Assembly (NCBI RefSeq): GCF_000220565.1
Contig: NZ_AFPM01000320.1
Coordinates: forward strand, 1-44,163
Reading direction: 5' to 3'
From: Oceanicola sp. S124
Lineage (GTDB): Bacteria; Pseudomonadota; Alphaproteobacteria; Rhodobacterales; Rhodobacteraceae
Length of the DNA: 44,163 nt
The notes under the pieces were generated by a model, which saw nothing but the letters and a program-made list of their open reading frames with translations, was not told where the DNA came from and ran no database searches. Below, one piece after another: positions 8,331-15,972 of this stretch. How positions within the stretch are numbered: the stretch's first letter is position 1; the number at the start of each line of letters is the position of its first letter. The translations under genes and the position numbers were made by a program.

Positions 8331-10076
8331 TCAGCTTTCAGAGGCGGGCGCGGCATCTTCCAGGCGCAGCTGCACCTTGCGGCGGCCGCCCCAGTCGTTG
8401 ATCTCGAGCTTGCCCGCCAGGTGGAAGGGACGTCCGCCGTGGCCTTCCAGCGCGGGGCCGAGGTCGCCGTCGAAAGCGCCGAAGCAGATTGCCTCGATCC
8501 GCCCGCCCATGCCGTCCGAAAAGGCGATCTTCAGGTGGGTTTCGCCAACCCGCTTGGCGAAGGAAATCCGCTGCGCCGGGAAGGCGAAGCGTGGGGCAGG
8601 GGCCGAGGCGCCGTAGGGGCCGGCCTGCTCCAGCATCTCGACCAGCTCGGGGGTGGCCGCGCCGGGCATCAGCATGGCGTCGATGCGCAGGTCCGCCGGA
8701 CCGGCTGCGCCCGCGCCCTGCTTGTCCAGCAGTTCGGCCAGCCGCGCCATGGCCGGTTCCAGCTTGTCCCGGGCCACGGTCAGCCCCGCCGCCATCTTGT
8801 GTCCGCCGCCTTTCACAAGCAGCCCCTCGGCGGCCAGCTTCTGTATCGAGGCACCAAGGTCCACCCCCGCGACGGAGCGACCCGAGCCCTTGCCCTCGTC
8901 GCCGTCGAAGCCGATCACCACGGCCGGACGGTTGGTGGCCTCTTTCAGGCGCGAGGCGACAATGCCGACGACGCCGGGGTGCCAGCCCTCGCCGGCGGCC
9001 CAGACCAGCGGCGCCTCGAGGCCCCGGGCCTCGGCCTGCGCCATGGCATGGGCGCGGACCTCGGCCTCGATCTCGCGGCGCTCGGTGTTGAGCTGGTCCA
9101 GCCGCTCGGCCAGGCGCCTGGCCTCCGTCGGGTTGTCGGTTGCCAGTAGTTGCGCGCCAAGGTCGGCGGCGCCGATCCGCCCGCCTGCGTTGACGCGCGG
9201 CCCCAGCAGGAAGCCGAGGTGATAGGCGGCGGGGGCGGTGGTCAGCCGCGCCACGTCCGACAGCGCCGAAAGGCCGGGGCGTTCGCGCCGGGCCATCACC
9301 TTCAGCCCCTGCCGCACCAGCGCCCGGTTGACCCCGATCAGCGGCGCCACATCGGCCACGGTGGCCAGGGCCACGAGGTCGAGAAGGCTCATCAGGTCGG
9401 GGCCCTGCACCTTTTCCTCGCGCAGCTGGCGGTTGGCCTCGACCAGCATCAGGAAGACCACGGCCGCGGCGCAGAGATGGGCCAATGCGCCGTCCTCGTC
9501 CTGCCGGTTGGGGTTCACCACGGCCACGCAGTCGGGCAGGGTCTCTGCGCCCAGGTGGTGATCCAGGATCACCACGTCGCAGCCCGCCGCCGCCACCGGC
9601 TCGTGGCTGAGGGTGCCGCAGTCGACGCAGAGGATCAGGTCGTGGGCCCGGCCAAGCTCTTGCATGGCGGGGACGTTCGGGCCGTAGCCCTCGTCGATGC
9701 GGTCGGGGATATAGAGCGTCGCCTCGCGTCCCATGCGGCGAAGCCAGTCGATCAGCAGTGCGGCAGAGCTGCCGCCGTCGACGTCGTAATCAGCGAAGAT
9801 GGCGATCCGCTGGCGCTGCTTCACGGCCAGAAGGAAGCGCGCGGCGGCGGCTTCCATGTCCAGCAGCGAGCGCGGATCGGGCAGCAGGCTGCCGAGCTTG
9901 GGATCGAGGAAGGCGGCGGTTTCGCCCGGGGCCACGCCGCGGCGGGCGAGGATGCGGGCAAGGGCGTCGGGCAGGTGGTCTTCCTGCACGATGGCTTCGG
10001 CCTGGCGCTCGACCTCGGCCCCCGGACCGATCCAGCGTCGGCCTGTCAGGGAAGCGGAAACGTCGAGGAAATCCAT
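8331..10076 (-). CDS. recJ: single-stranded-DNA-specific exonuclease RecJ
   Basis: This 581-residue DHH-family 5'-3' ssDNA exonuclease acts in recombinational and mismatch repair. Motif I reads DYDVDGGSSAALL, the DHH motif is ILDHHLG, and the DHHA1 nucleic-acid-binding signature is KGGGHKMAAG. The C-terminal OB-like domain follows. Length is close to the usual 560-590. The ATG at 10074-10076 starts MDFLDVS. It lies 49 bases downstream of hom on the same strand, with a perfect GC-rich hairpin between them (10101-10121), so it may be partly separately expressed. The tRNA-Glu gene follows about 126 bases downstream on the same strand. Confidence 0.95.
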   Translation of the reverse strand: MDFLDVSASLTGRRWIGPGAEVERQAEAIVQEDHLPDALARILARRGVAPGETAAFLDPKLGSLLPDPRSLLDMEAAAARFLLAVKQRQRIAIFADYDVDGGSSAALLIDWLRRMGREATLYIPDRIDEGYGPNVPAMQELGRAHDLILCVDCGTLSHEPVAAAGCDVVILDHHLGAETLPDCVAVVNPNRQDEDGALAHLCAAAVVFLMLVEANRQLREEKVQGPDLMSLLDLVALATVADVAPLIGVNRALVRQGLKVMARRERPGLSALSDVARLTTAPAAYHLGFLLGPRVNAGGRIGAADLGAQLLATDNPTEARRLAERLDQLNTERREIEAEVRAHAMAQAEARGLEAPLVWAAGEGWHPGVVGIVASRLKEATNRPAVVIGFDGDEGKGSGRSVAGVDLGASIQKLAAEGLLVKGGGHKMAAGLTVARDKLEPAMARLAELLDKQGAGAAGPADLRIDAMLMPGAATPELVEMLEQAGPYGASAPAPRFAFPAQRISFAKRVGETHLKIAFSDGMGGRIEAICFGAFDGDLGPALEGHGGRPFHLAGKLEINDWGGRRKVQLRLEDAAPASES

Positions 10077-10100
10077 GGCCTTGCCTCTGCCTCACGAATG

Positions 10101-10121
10101 GAGGGGGCCCGCGGCCCCCTC
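10101..10121 (-). terminator. perfect GC stem-loop between hom and recJ
   Basis: GAGGGGGCC and GGCCCCCTC form 9-base arms around CGC, 5 bases beyond the hom stop codon. There is no T-run, so its role may be attenuation or mRNA end protection. Confidence 0.5.
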
Positions 10122-10125
10122 AGGT

Positions 10126-11442
10126 TCAGACGGTCTCGATGCGCAGGGCCACCGGTTGGCCCTCGACCACGCCGGTGCCGGCCATGCCGGCGATGGCGAT
10201 GTCCAGCGCCGCGCGGGCGGTCTTGTGGGTGACGATCAGCACCGGCGCGCCGGCGCCCTCGTGGTCGTACTGGCGCATCCGGTGAATCGAGACCCCGGCC
10301 TCGCCCAGCACCGAGGCCACCTTGGCCAGCGCGCCCGGCTTGTCCTGCAGCGTCAGGCGCAGGTAGTAGGGGGCCGGGGTGTTGGAAACGGCGCCATTGG
10401 TCTCGCGCAGGGTCGCGGCGGGCTGGCCGAAGACCGGCAGGCGGAAGCCGCGTGCCACGTCGCAGATGTCCGACAGCACGGCCGAGGCCGTCGGGCCTTC
10501 GCCCGCACCGGCGCCACGCAGCACGATTTGACCCACGGCATCGCCTTCCAGCACCACCATGTTGGTGCCCCCCTCAAGCTGGCCCAGCGGAGAGGTCGCG
10601 GGCACCAGGCAGGGCGCCATGCGCTGTTCCAGCCCGCGGCCGGTCATCTGGCTGACGCCCAGAAGCTTGATCTTGAAGCCCATGTCGGCGGCGGCGCGGA
10701 TGTCTTCCAGGGTGATGCGCTGGATGCCCTCCAGCTCCATCTTGCCGAAGGCGACGCGGGTGCCGAAGGCCACCGAGGCCAGCAGCGACAGCTTGTGACC
10801 AGCGTCGATGCCGCCGACGTCCAGGGTCGGGTCGGCCTCGAGGTAGCCCAGCTTGCCGGCCTCGTCGAAGAGCGTCTCGTAGCTGCTGCCGGTGGCTTCC
10901 ATCCGGGTGAGGATGTAGTTGCAGGTGCCGTTCATCACGCCCATGACGCGGGTGATGTTGTTGCCTGCCAGGCCCTCGGTCAGGGCCTTCACGACGGGGA
11001 TGCCCCCGGCCACGGCGGCCTCGAAGCGGATCACGCGGCCCTTGGCCTCGGCCAGCTCGGCCAGCTCCTGGCCGTGGATCGCCAGCATCGCCTTGTTGGC
11101 GGTGACCACGTCCTTGCCGGCGTTCAGCGCTGCTTCGGTCGCGGCCTTGGCCGGGCCGTCCGAGCCGCCCATCAGTTCCACGAAGATGTCCACGTCATCG
11201 CGCACGGCCAGGACCACGGGGTCGTCTTCCCAGGCGTAGCTGTCCAGGGGCACGCCGCGATCCTTGCTGCGATTGCGCGCCGAGACGGCGGTGACGGTGA
11301 TCTCGCGCCCGGTGCGGGCGGTCAGCATCGCGGCCTCCTTGCGCAGGATCTTCAGCACGCCGATGCCGACGGTGCCGAGGCCGGCAATCCCCAGTCGCAG
11401 GGGGCCTGCTTTTTGGGGGTCGGGGCGCTTGGACAGGCTCAT
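10126..11442 (-). CDS. hom: homoserine dehydrogenase
   Basis: The protein of about 438 residues reduces aspartate semialdehyde to homoserine in threonine and methionine synthesis. It has the N-terminal NAD(P) fold with GIAGLGTVGIGVLK, the central catalytic domain (MNGTCNYIL, GYLEADPTLDVGGIDAGHK) and a C-terminal ACT domain (LRLTLQDKPGALAKVASVLGE) that usually gives threonine feedback control. I place the start at ATG 11440-11442 (MSLSKRPD) because GGAG lies 8 bases upstream. An ATG at 11511 is in frame but would fall inside the strong hairpin at 11474-11513. recJ follows on the same strand. Confidence 0.95.
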   Translation of the reverse strand: MSLSKRPDPQKAGPLRLGIAGLGTVGIGVLKILRKEAAMLTARTGREITVTAVSARNRSKDRGVPLDSYAWEDDPVVLAVRDDVDIFVELMGGSDGPAKAATEAALNAGKDVVTANKAMLAIHGQELAELAEAKGRVIRFEAAVAGGIPVVKALTEGLAGNNITRVMGVMNGTCNYILTRMEATGSSYETLFDEAGKLGYLEADPTLDVGGIDAGHKLSLLASVAFGTRVAFGKMELEGIQRITLEDIRAAADMGFKIKLLGVSQMTGRGLEQRMAPCLVPATSPLGQLEGGTNMVVLEGDAVGQIVLRGAGAGEGPTASAVLSDICDVARGFRLPVFGQPAATLRETNGAVSNTPAPYYLRLTLQDKPGALAKVASVLGEAGVSIHRMRQYDHEGAGAPVLIVTHKTARAALDIAIAGMAGTGVVEGQPVALRIETV

Positions 11443-11473
11443 GGGATGACTCCGAATTTCGTCGCGGGATTTC

Positions 11474-11513
11474 CGTTGCATGGGCCTACCGCCTTCGGAA
11501 GCCCCATGCAACG
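11474..11513 (-). terminator. strong stem-loop between the lipoprotein gene and hom
   Basis: CGTTGCATGGG (11474-11484) and CCCATGCAACG (11503-11513) are perfect 11-base arms, with an inner CCGCCTTCGG mini-hairpin. It lies just after the lipoprotein stop and in the leader of hom. It could end the upstream transcript or act as a leader structure for hom; no T-run follows. Confidence 0.5.
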
Positions 11514-11543
11514 CGACTCTGCGCGCCTGCGGCGGATTGGATG

Positions 11544-11807
11544 TCAGGTGTCGAATTCCCGGGCGCGCAGGGCCTCGGCGCGACGGCGCAGAAGGGCGGC
11601 ACGGGCGGCCAGATCTGCCTCGGTGGTCTCGCCGATGCGTGGCTCTGCGGCTGTGCCGGCGAGGATCCGGTAGGCCGGAACAAGCTCTGGGTAGGGGCCT
11701 TCGGCGGCGGCCGTGGCGCTTTCGGGCAGGGGCGGCCGGCCACAGCCCGCCAGGGCGATCAGCAGCAGCGCTGCGGCAGTCGGCAAGTGGGGCGCGCGGG
11801 CGGTCAT
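11544..11807 (-). CDS. small putative lipoprotein
   Basis: This 87-residue protein has a short signal peptide MTARAPHLPTAAALLLIALA followed by a GCG lipobox context (LAGC), so the Cys near residue 22 would be lipid-modified. The mature part is short, Ala/Glu/Arg-rich, and ends in a likely charged helix (ARAALLRRRAEALRARE). No family is recognised. Codon use matches the neighbours. The ribosome binding site is weak, which leaves the start uncertain. It is divergent from the TetR gene (90 bases) and upstream of hom on the same strand. Confidence 0.65.
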   Translation of the reverse strand: MTARAPHLPTAAALLLIALAGCGRPPLPESATAAAEGPYPELVPAYRILAGTAAEPRIGETTEADLAARAALLRRRAEALRAREFDT

Positions 11808-11897
11808 GGCCCAGAAGTGCCCCAGGGCGAAGGGCTTGGCAAGCCCCGCCGTGACTGCCCCCTTTGCCGGCGCGGCGGGGCAGGCTAGAACGGTAGG

Positions 11898-12506
11898 ATG
11901 AGCGTGATTGACCCGATGCAGACCGCCGACACGGCCCAGAGAATGCGCCACGCCGCGCTGCATCTCTTCGCCCGCCACGGCTATGCCGCCGTCTCGATGC
12001 GGCAGATCGCGGCCGAGGTGGGCGTTCACGTCGGCGGGCTCTACAACCACATTGCCGACAAGCAGGCGCTGCTGTTCAGCCTGCTCTCGGAGCATATGAC
12101 AGAGCTGCTGCAGGCGGTGGCGGCCGAGGATCTGCCGGCGGAGCCGATGGCGGCGCTCGAGGGCTTCACCCGCTTTCACATCCGTCACCATGCGGCGCGG
12201 CCCGAGGCCGTCTTCATCTCGTACATGGAACTGCGCAACCTGACCGAGGCGAACTTCGCCCTGCTGGACGAGCAGCGGAAGGCCTACGAGGCGCGTCTGC
12301 GGCTGATCCTCGAAGCGGGGCAGGCGGATGGCGCGATGCGGATGGCGGATGCGCGCATCGCGACGCGGGCGATCATCGCCATGCTGACCGGGATTACCAC
12401 CTGGTTTCGCGACAGCGGCGACCAGAGCCTGGCCGAGATCGAGGCGATCTACTGGGAAATGGTGCGTCGGCTGGTGGCGGCCCAGGACGGCCTGGTGACC
12501 GGCTGA
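11898..12506 (+). CDS. TetR/AcrR family transcriptional regulator
   Basis: The protein of about 202 residues has an N-terminal TetR helix-turn-helix: AALHLFARHGYAAVSMRQIAAE, then VGVHVGGLYNHIADKQALL, about residues 17-63. The C-terminal half is an all-helical ligand and dimer domain. Starts are ambiguous: ATG 11898 has its Shine-Dalgarno-like GGTAGG immediately adjacent, while GTG 11904 has it 5 bases away and is a good alternative; ATG 11916 is also possible. In many alphaproteobacteria such regulators control acyl-CoA or branched-chain catabolism, but no such gene is adjacent here, so the target is unknown. Confidence 0.85.
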   Translation: MSVIDPMQTADTAQRMRHAALHLFARHGYAAVSMRQIAAEVGVHVGGLYNHIADKQALLFSLLSEHMTELLQAVAAEDLPAEPMAALEGFTRFHIRHHAARPEAVFISYMELRNLTEANFALLDEQRKAYEARLRLILEAGQADGAMRMADARIATRAIIAMLTGITTWFRDSGDQSLAEIEAIYWEMVRRLVAAQDGLVTG

Positions 12507-12632
12507 TGATCCGCCGCGTGCTGGCCGGTGGCCGGGCGAAGGGCAGGGAAGGGGCGGCGCATGGCGACGGGCCTCGCCTTCCGCGTCTTTGCCGCTTAGA
12601 AGCGGTCAGGCAAGGCAGAGGGAGGGCGGGCA

Positions 12633-13130
12633 ATGACCCAGAGCACGGAACTGGCAAGACTTGGCATCGGCAGCGTCCGGCGCGTCGTGGGGCTTGTGGT
12701 GACCGGCGGGCTGGCCCTGTCGCTGGCCTGGCTGGCGCTTGGCCCGGCGCCCGAGCCCGAAAGCGCGCCCCTCGTCCTGCGGCTTCTGCTGCTGGTGCTC
12801 GCCGGGCTGGCCGCACTTGTCAGCTGGCGGCTTCTGCAGGCCAGCCAGCAGGTGCTGGTGCTGACCACCGAGGGGCTCTTCGAAGAGGACGGCGTCATGC
12901 TGGCCGAGATGGCGCAGATCGAGGGAGTGGACCGCGGCCTGTTCGCCTTCAAGCCCTCGAACGGCTTCCTGCTGAAGCTGACAAGCCGCGGACCCCGGCG
13001 GTTCCGTCCGGGCCTCTACTGGCAGTTCGGGCGGCGACTGGGGGTTGGCGGGCTGGTGCGCGGGGCCGAGGCCAAGCAGATGGCGGATGCGCTGGCGCTT
13101 CACCTCGCCCGGCAGGGACGCGCGGATTAA
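12633..13130 (+). CDS. small two-helix membrane protein, function unknown
   Basis: This 165-residue protein has two hydrophobic segments near residues 18-37 (VVGLVVTGGLALSLAWLAL) and 46-68 (LVLRLLLLVLAGLAALVSW). A soluble domain follows with an alternating pattern (QVLVLTTEGLFEEDG, RGLFAFKPSNGFLLKLTS) that resembles a PH-like membrane-protein domain. I do not recognise a named family. A purine-rich AGGGAGGGCGGG lies before the ATG. Its TAA interlocks with the stop codon of the convergent TadE-like gene (TTAA, 13127-13130). Confidence 0.7.
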   Translation: MTQSTELARLGIGSVRRVVGLVVTGGLALSLAWLALGPAPEPESAPLVLRLLLLVLAGLAALVSWRLLQASQQVLVLTTEGLFEEDGVMLAEMAQIEGVDRGLFAFKPSNGFLLKLTSRGPRRFRPGLYWQFGRRLGVGGLVRGAEAKQMADALALHLARQGRAD

Positions 13131-13681
13131 CCGTTCGCGTTGTATTTGAGGACCGCGGCGAAGCGGGGCCGGGTGTAGACGAAGCTGTGCAGGTTCAGGT
13201 CGCTCATGTCGAACTGCCCCCAGGCGATCTTGTAGTCGTACCAGGTTTCCACCAGGATCAGCTCGTCCCCGGCGGCCAGAAGCGGCAGCCGATCGTCCCA
13301 GTTCTCGATGTCGCTGTCGACCAGGGCCTGCTTGCCGCCACGCGCCTGTGACCAGACCACGTCGTAGGTCTCGTTCTCTTCGTCGTAGCCGATCGAGCTT
13401 ATCCGCAGCGCATTGTTCCGGTCGACCCGCATCAGGAAGTCGAAGAGCTTCATCGAATTGTCGATATAGGTCGGCGTGATGTACTCGGTCTCGCGCGAGA
13501 GCATGTCCGAGATGACGAAGGACGCCTTCTGGTGCTGGGATGTGGCGCGCAGCATGTCGAAGAAGACGAAAGAGGCCATGTAGGCCCAGACCAGCAGCGG
13601 GAAGAGGATCAGGAATTCGACCGTGATCACGCCGGATTCATCGCCCGCGAAGCGGCGGATATGACGCCTCAGCCAGCTCAT
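13127..13681 (-). CDS. TadE/TadF-like pilus pseudopilin
   Basis: This 184-residue protein begins with a basic stretch followed by DESG-VITVEF and a hydrophobic segment (FLILFPLLVWAYMASFVFF). This is the TadE-like prepilin pattern, with processing expected after Gly17 and Glu at +5. The rest is an extracytoplasmic domain. TadE/TadF pseudopilins contribute to tight-adherence (Flp) pilus assembly. The start overlaps the stop of the next TadE-like gene upstream (CATGG junction), so all three Tad genes form one minus-strand operon. No tadA-C or flp gene is present in the window. Confidence 0.8.
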   Translation of the reverse strand: MSWLRRHIRRFAGDESGVITVEFLILFPLLVWAYMASFVFFDMLRATSQHQKASFVISDMLSRETEYITPTYIDNSMKLFDFLMRVDRNNALRISSIGYDEENETYDVVWSQARGGKQALVDSDIENWDDRLPLLAAGDELILVETWYDYKIAWGQFDMSDLNLHSFVYTRPRFAAVLKYNANG

Positions 13682-14208
13682 GGTTCGTTCACGAAGGCAG
13701 AGACGGCGAACATGATCGCATCGCCGTTGGCGTCCTTGCCGAAGTTGCGCCCCAGACCCGCGTTCGGGAAGATCGGTTCGAACTTCAGGCAGGCGCGCAG
13801 CAACATCAGCTCGTTTGCCTGTCCGTTGGTGAAGCTGCGCACGGGGTTCACCTCTTCGGCGCGGTCGACGCAGTCGACGTCGTCGGACATGCTGGTGTAA
13901 TTGCGCAGGTCGATCGGCATCATCTCGAGCTTCAGTGCATTGTCGCAGTCGGGCAGCAGACCGGCGTTGTCGCAGATCAGCTCCTTGATGGTGTCGTGGT
14001 CGACATTCGCGGTCAGCCCGATCTGCAGGTCGCGCACGGCCAGGTTCAGGCCGCGTTCCAGCATGGTCTGGCGCACGGTCAGCATCCCCAGTTCGACGGT
14101 CGAGAAGAACATGGTGATGATGATCGGGAAGAGGATCACGAATTCCACCGTGACGTTGCCCGCCTCATCCGCGCCGAAGCGTCGCAGCATATGACGCAGC
14201 TTTCTCAT
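13678..14208 (-). CDS. TadE-like pilus pseudopilin
   Basis: This 176-residue protein begins with a basic N-terminus, then DEAG-NVTVEF and a hydrophobic helix (VILFPIIITMFFSTVELG). It is the same architecture as its downstream neighbour, with Gly17 cleavage and Glu at +5 expected. The soluble part has several Cys residues (ICDNAGLLPDCDN, DCVD, ACLKF) that could form periplasmic disulfides. The start at 14206-14208 overlaps the TadG-like stop by one base (TGATG), so it is translationally coupled. A longer in-frame start at 14313 would run inside the upstream gene and is rejected. Confidence 0.82.
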   Translation of the reverse strand: MRKLRHMLRRFGADEAGNVTVEFVILFPIIITMFFSTVELGMLTVRQTMLERGLNLAVRDLQIGLTANVDHDTIKELICDNAGLLPDCDNALKLEMMPIDLRNYTSMSDDVDCVDRAEEVNPVRSFTNGQANELMLLRACLKFEPIFPNAGLGRNFGKDANGDAIMFAVSAFVNEP

Positions 14209-15626
14209 CAGTTGGTCAGGTGCAGGGCGTTGAGCTGGCGGGCGATGGAGTCGAAGGCCTCCGAGATCTCGATCCCCTCGACGCGATAGAAATGTGCGGG
14301 GGAGGACGCGCATTCCTCCATCTCGTCGGCGCCGTGATTGCTGACTTCGAAGCCGATGGTATAGACGATGATGCCCTTGGCCTTGGCGGCCGAGCAGACC
14401 TGCTGAAGGTAGTAGTCCCCGGCGCTGGCCGTATAGGCGGTCTCCGAGAACTGGCTGTCGAGGCTCGAGCTCATGTAGCCTTCGAACCAGCCGAGGCGGT
14501 TGCGGCTCCAGAAGTAGCGCATGTCCGGGGTTTCATAGACCTGGTTCTTCAGACGGGTGGTCTGCACGTTCACGCCATCGGTCATCAGCACGATGGCCTT
14601 CAGGGCGCCGGCGCCCCAGTTCTGCGGCCGGCCGTCGAAGGCGGCGTCGATTAGACCGTCGTCGACCATGTCGGCGATGACCGGCTGGAAGGCGGGGTCG
14701 AGAAGCCCCGCCGCCCACTTCATGCCGAGGTGGATCGAGGTGTTCTGACGCGCCTGCATGTTGCCGATCTGGGTCTTCAGCGCCGCGGCATCCTGGCTGA
14801 AGGGCGTGATCCGCTCGTAGCTCTTGTCGGGGCAGCCGGGATCGTTGATCCGGTTGCTGGTATTGCCCGAACCGGACGAGAAATAGGCGAACTGCTGATA
14901 GGACTTGGTGGTGGTGATCTCGGTGGTGGCGAAATCGGCCGGGTCGAACTCGATGCAGTTGGCATAGCCATGCAGGGTCAGCACGTTGAGGCGGCTCATG
15001 ATCTCGGGGCCGGCGTTGACCTGGCTGGTGTAGGGCACGACCGAGACCGAGACGGTGCCGGTCTGGTCCTCGGTGATCACCGTGTCGATGAAATCCTGCG
15101 CCGCGGTGCGCATGTTCGAGATCCGGCTGTTGCTGCCCATCGAGCCCGAGATGTCGAGCACCAGCGAGACCTCGGCGTCGCCGATGCTTTCCTCGGCGGT
15201 GCCCGAGACGTTGACGTCCAGCGTCGGGACGCCGAGCGTGCCGAGGAACTGGGTCTTCATCGGGTTCTTGGCCGAGGCCGAGACGGTTCGGTAGCCCGAG
15301 CCCGCGTCGACCGAGATCGACTTGAGGTAGTCGGTCATCTCGGCCTTGGCGAAATAGTCGCGCACGACCGCTTCCGGGTCCAGGTCGTTGCGGGTGTTGG
15401 CGGCGGCCAGCACCGCGCGGTCCAGCACGGTCTGAAGCTTCGCGCGCTCCATCTCATGGCGCATGAAGTCGACGCCCATGCCGCCGAGAATCAGGGTGAT
15501 CAGCAGGAAGAAGACGATCAGCGGCAGCATCGCACCCGACTCGGAGCGCGCGAAGCCCTCCAGGCTGCGGCGCAGGCGGTCCGTCAACGGACGGGGGCTG
15601 CGGTCTGTTCCATGCGTACTCATCAT
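14208..15626 (-). CDS. TadG-like protein with von Willebrand factor A domain
   Basis: The protein of about 472 residues has an N-terminal TadG-like segment: SESGAMLPLIVFFLLITL, then LILGGMGVDFMRHEMERAKLQ. A large vWA domain follows, with MIDAS motif DISGSMGSNS and the later acidic MTDGVN. It is probably anchored in the inner membrane with the vWA domain outside, acting with the two TadE proteins. Unlike those, its post-Gly segment lacks Glu at +5. Start codons ATG 15626 and 15623 are adjacent, preceded by TAGGGA; an in-frame ATG at 15752 would add 42 low-quality residues. It is the first gene of the trio. Confidence 0.85.
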   Translation of the reverse strand: MMSTHGTDRSPRPLTDRLRRSLEGFARSESGAMLPLIVFFLLITLILGGMGVDFMRHEMERAKLQTVLDRAVLAAANTRNDLDPEAVVRDYFAKAEMTDYLKSISVDAGSGYRTVSASAKNPMKTQFLGTLGVPTLDVNVSGTAEESIGDAEVSLVLDISGSMGSNSRISNMRTAAQDFIDTVITEDQTGTVSVSVVPYTSQVNAGPEIMSRLNVLTLHGYANCIEFDPADFATTEITTTKSYQQFAYFSSGSGNTSNRINDPGCPDKSYERITPFSQDAAALKTQIGNMQARQNTSIHLGMKWAAGLLDPAFQPVIADMVDDGLIDAAFDGRPQNWGAGALKAIVLMTDGVNVQTTRLKNQVYETPDMRYFWSRNRLGWFEGYMSSSLDSQFSETAYTASAGDYYLQQVCSAAKAKGIIVYTIGFEVSNHGADEMEECASSPAHFYRVEGIEISEAFDSIARQLNALHLTN

Positions 15627-15972
15627 CGCTTTCCCTACCCGCGCCGCCGGCTCTCGCGGCCCTTGGCTGGCGCTTCTGGTCGCGTAAATCCCTAGGCGGG
15701 GAAAGCGGCGGAAATTGGGCGTGATCAGGGAGAGCCTGTCCAGATTCGTCATGGGATGCCCGGATCTTGCGTGACCCAGGGGCAGCGTGGCGCCGGGGGG
15801 ACCGCCGCGGGGTTGCGACGGGTGAGGCGGGCCGGGTCGGAACGCGGGGTTTCGCCCTGCGGCGGGGAGGGTTAAGCATTGGGGGAGTTCATGGACAGTT
15901 TAAGAATCTGCGCCATGTTCGAAGGGGCTGACGGGCCCGCATGGCCCGCAGCCATCACCCGGGAGGACCGCT
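15627..15972. other. divergent intergenic region, TadG operon and glutamate dehydrogenase
   Basis: This 346-base stretch has no supported gene. It must hold the divergent promoters of the Tad trio and the dehydrogenase. A G-rich block lies around 15781-15870. I see no clear operator; a GTTC-N7-GTTT at about 15888 is one base off an alphaproteobacterial LexA box, which I do not trust. Confidence 0.4.

Noticed and set aside
15885-15905. Possible LexA box (GTTC-N7-GTTT) before the glutamate dehydrogenase-family gene
   Set aside because: One base off the alphaproteobacterial GTTC-N7-GTTC consensus, and no SOS gene is adjacent; expected by chance.
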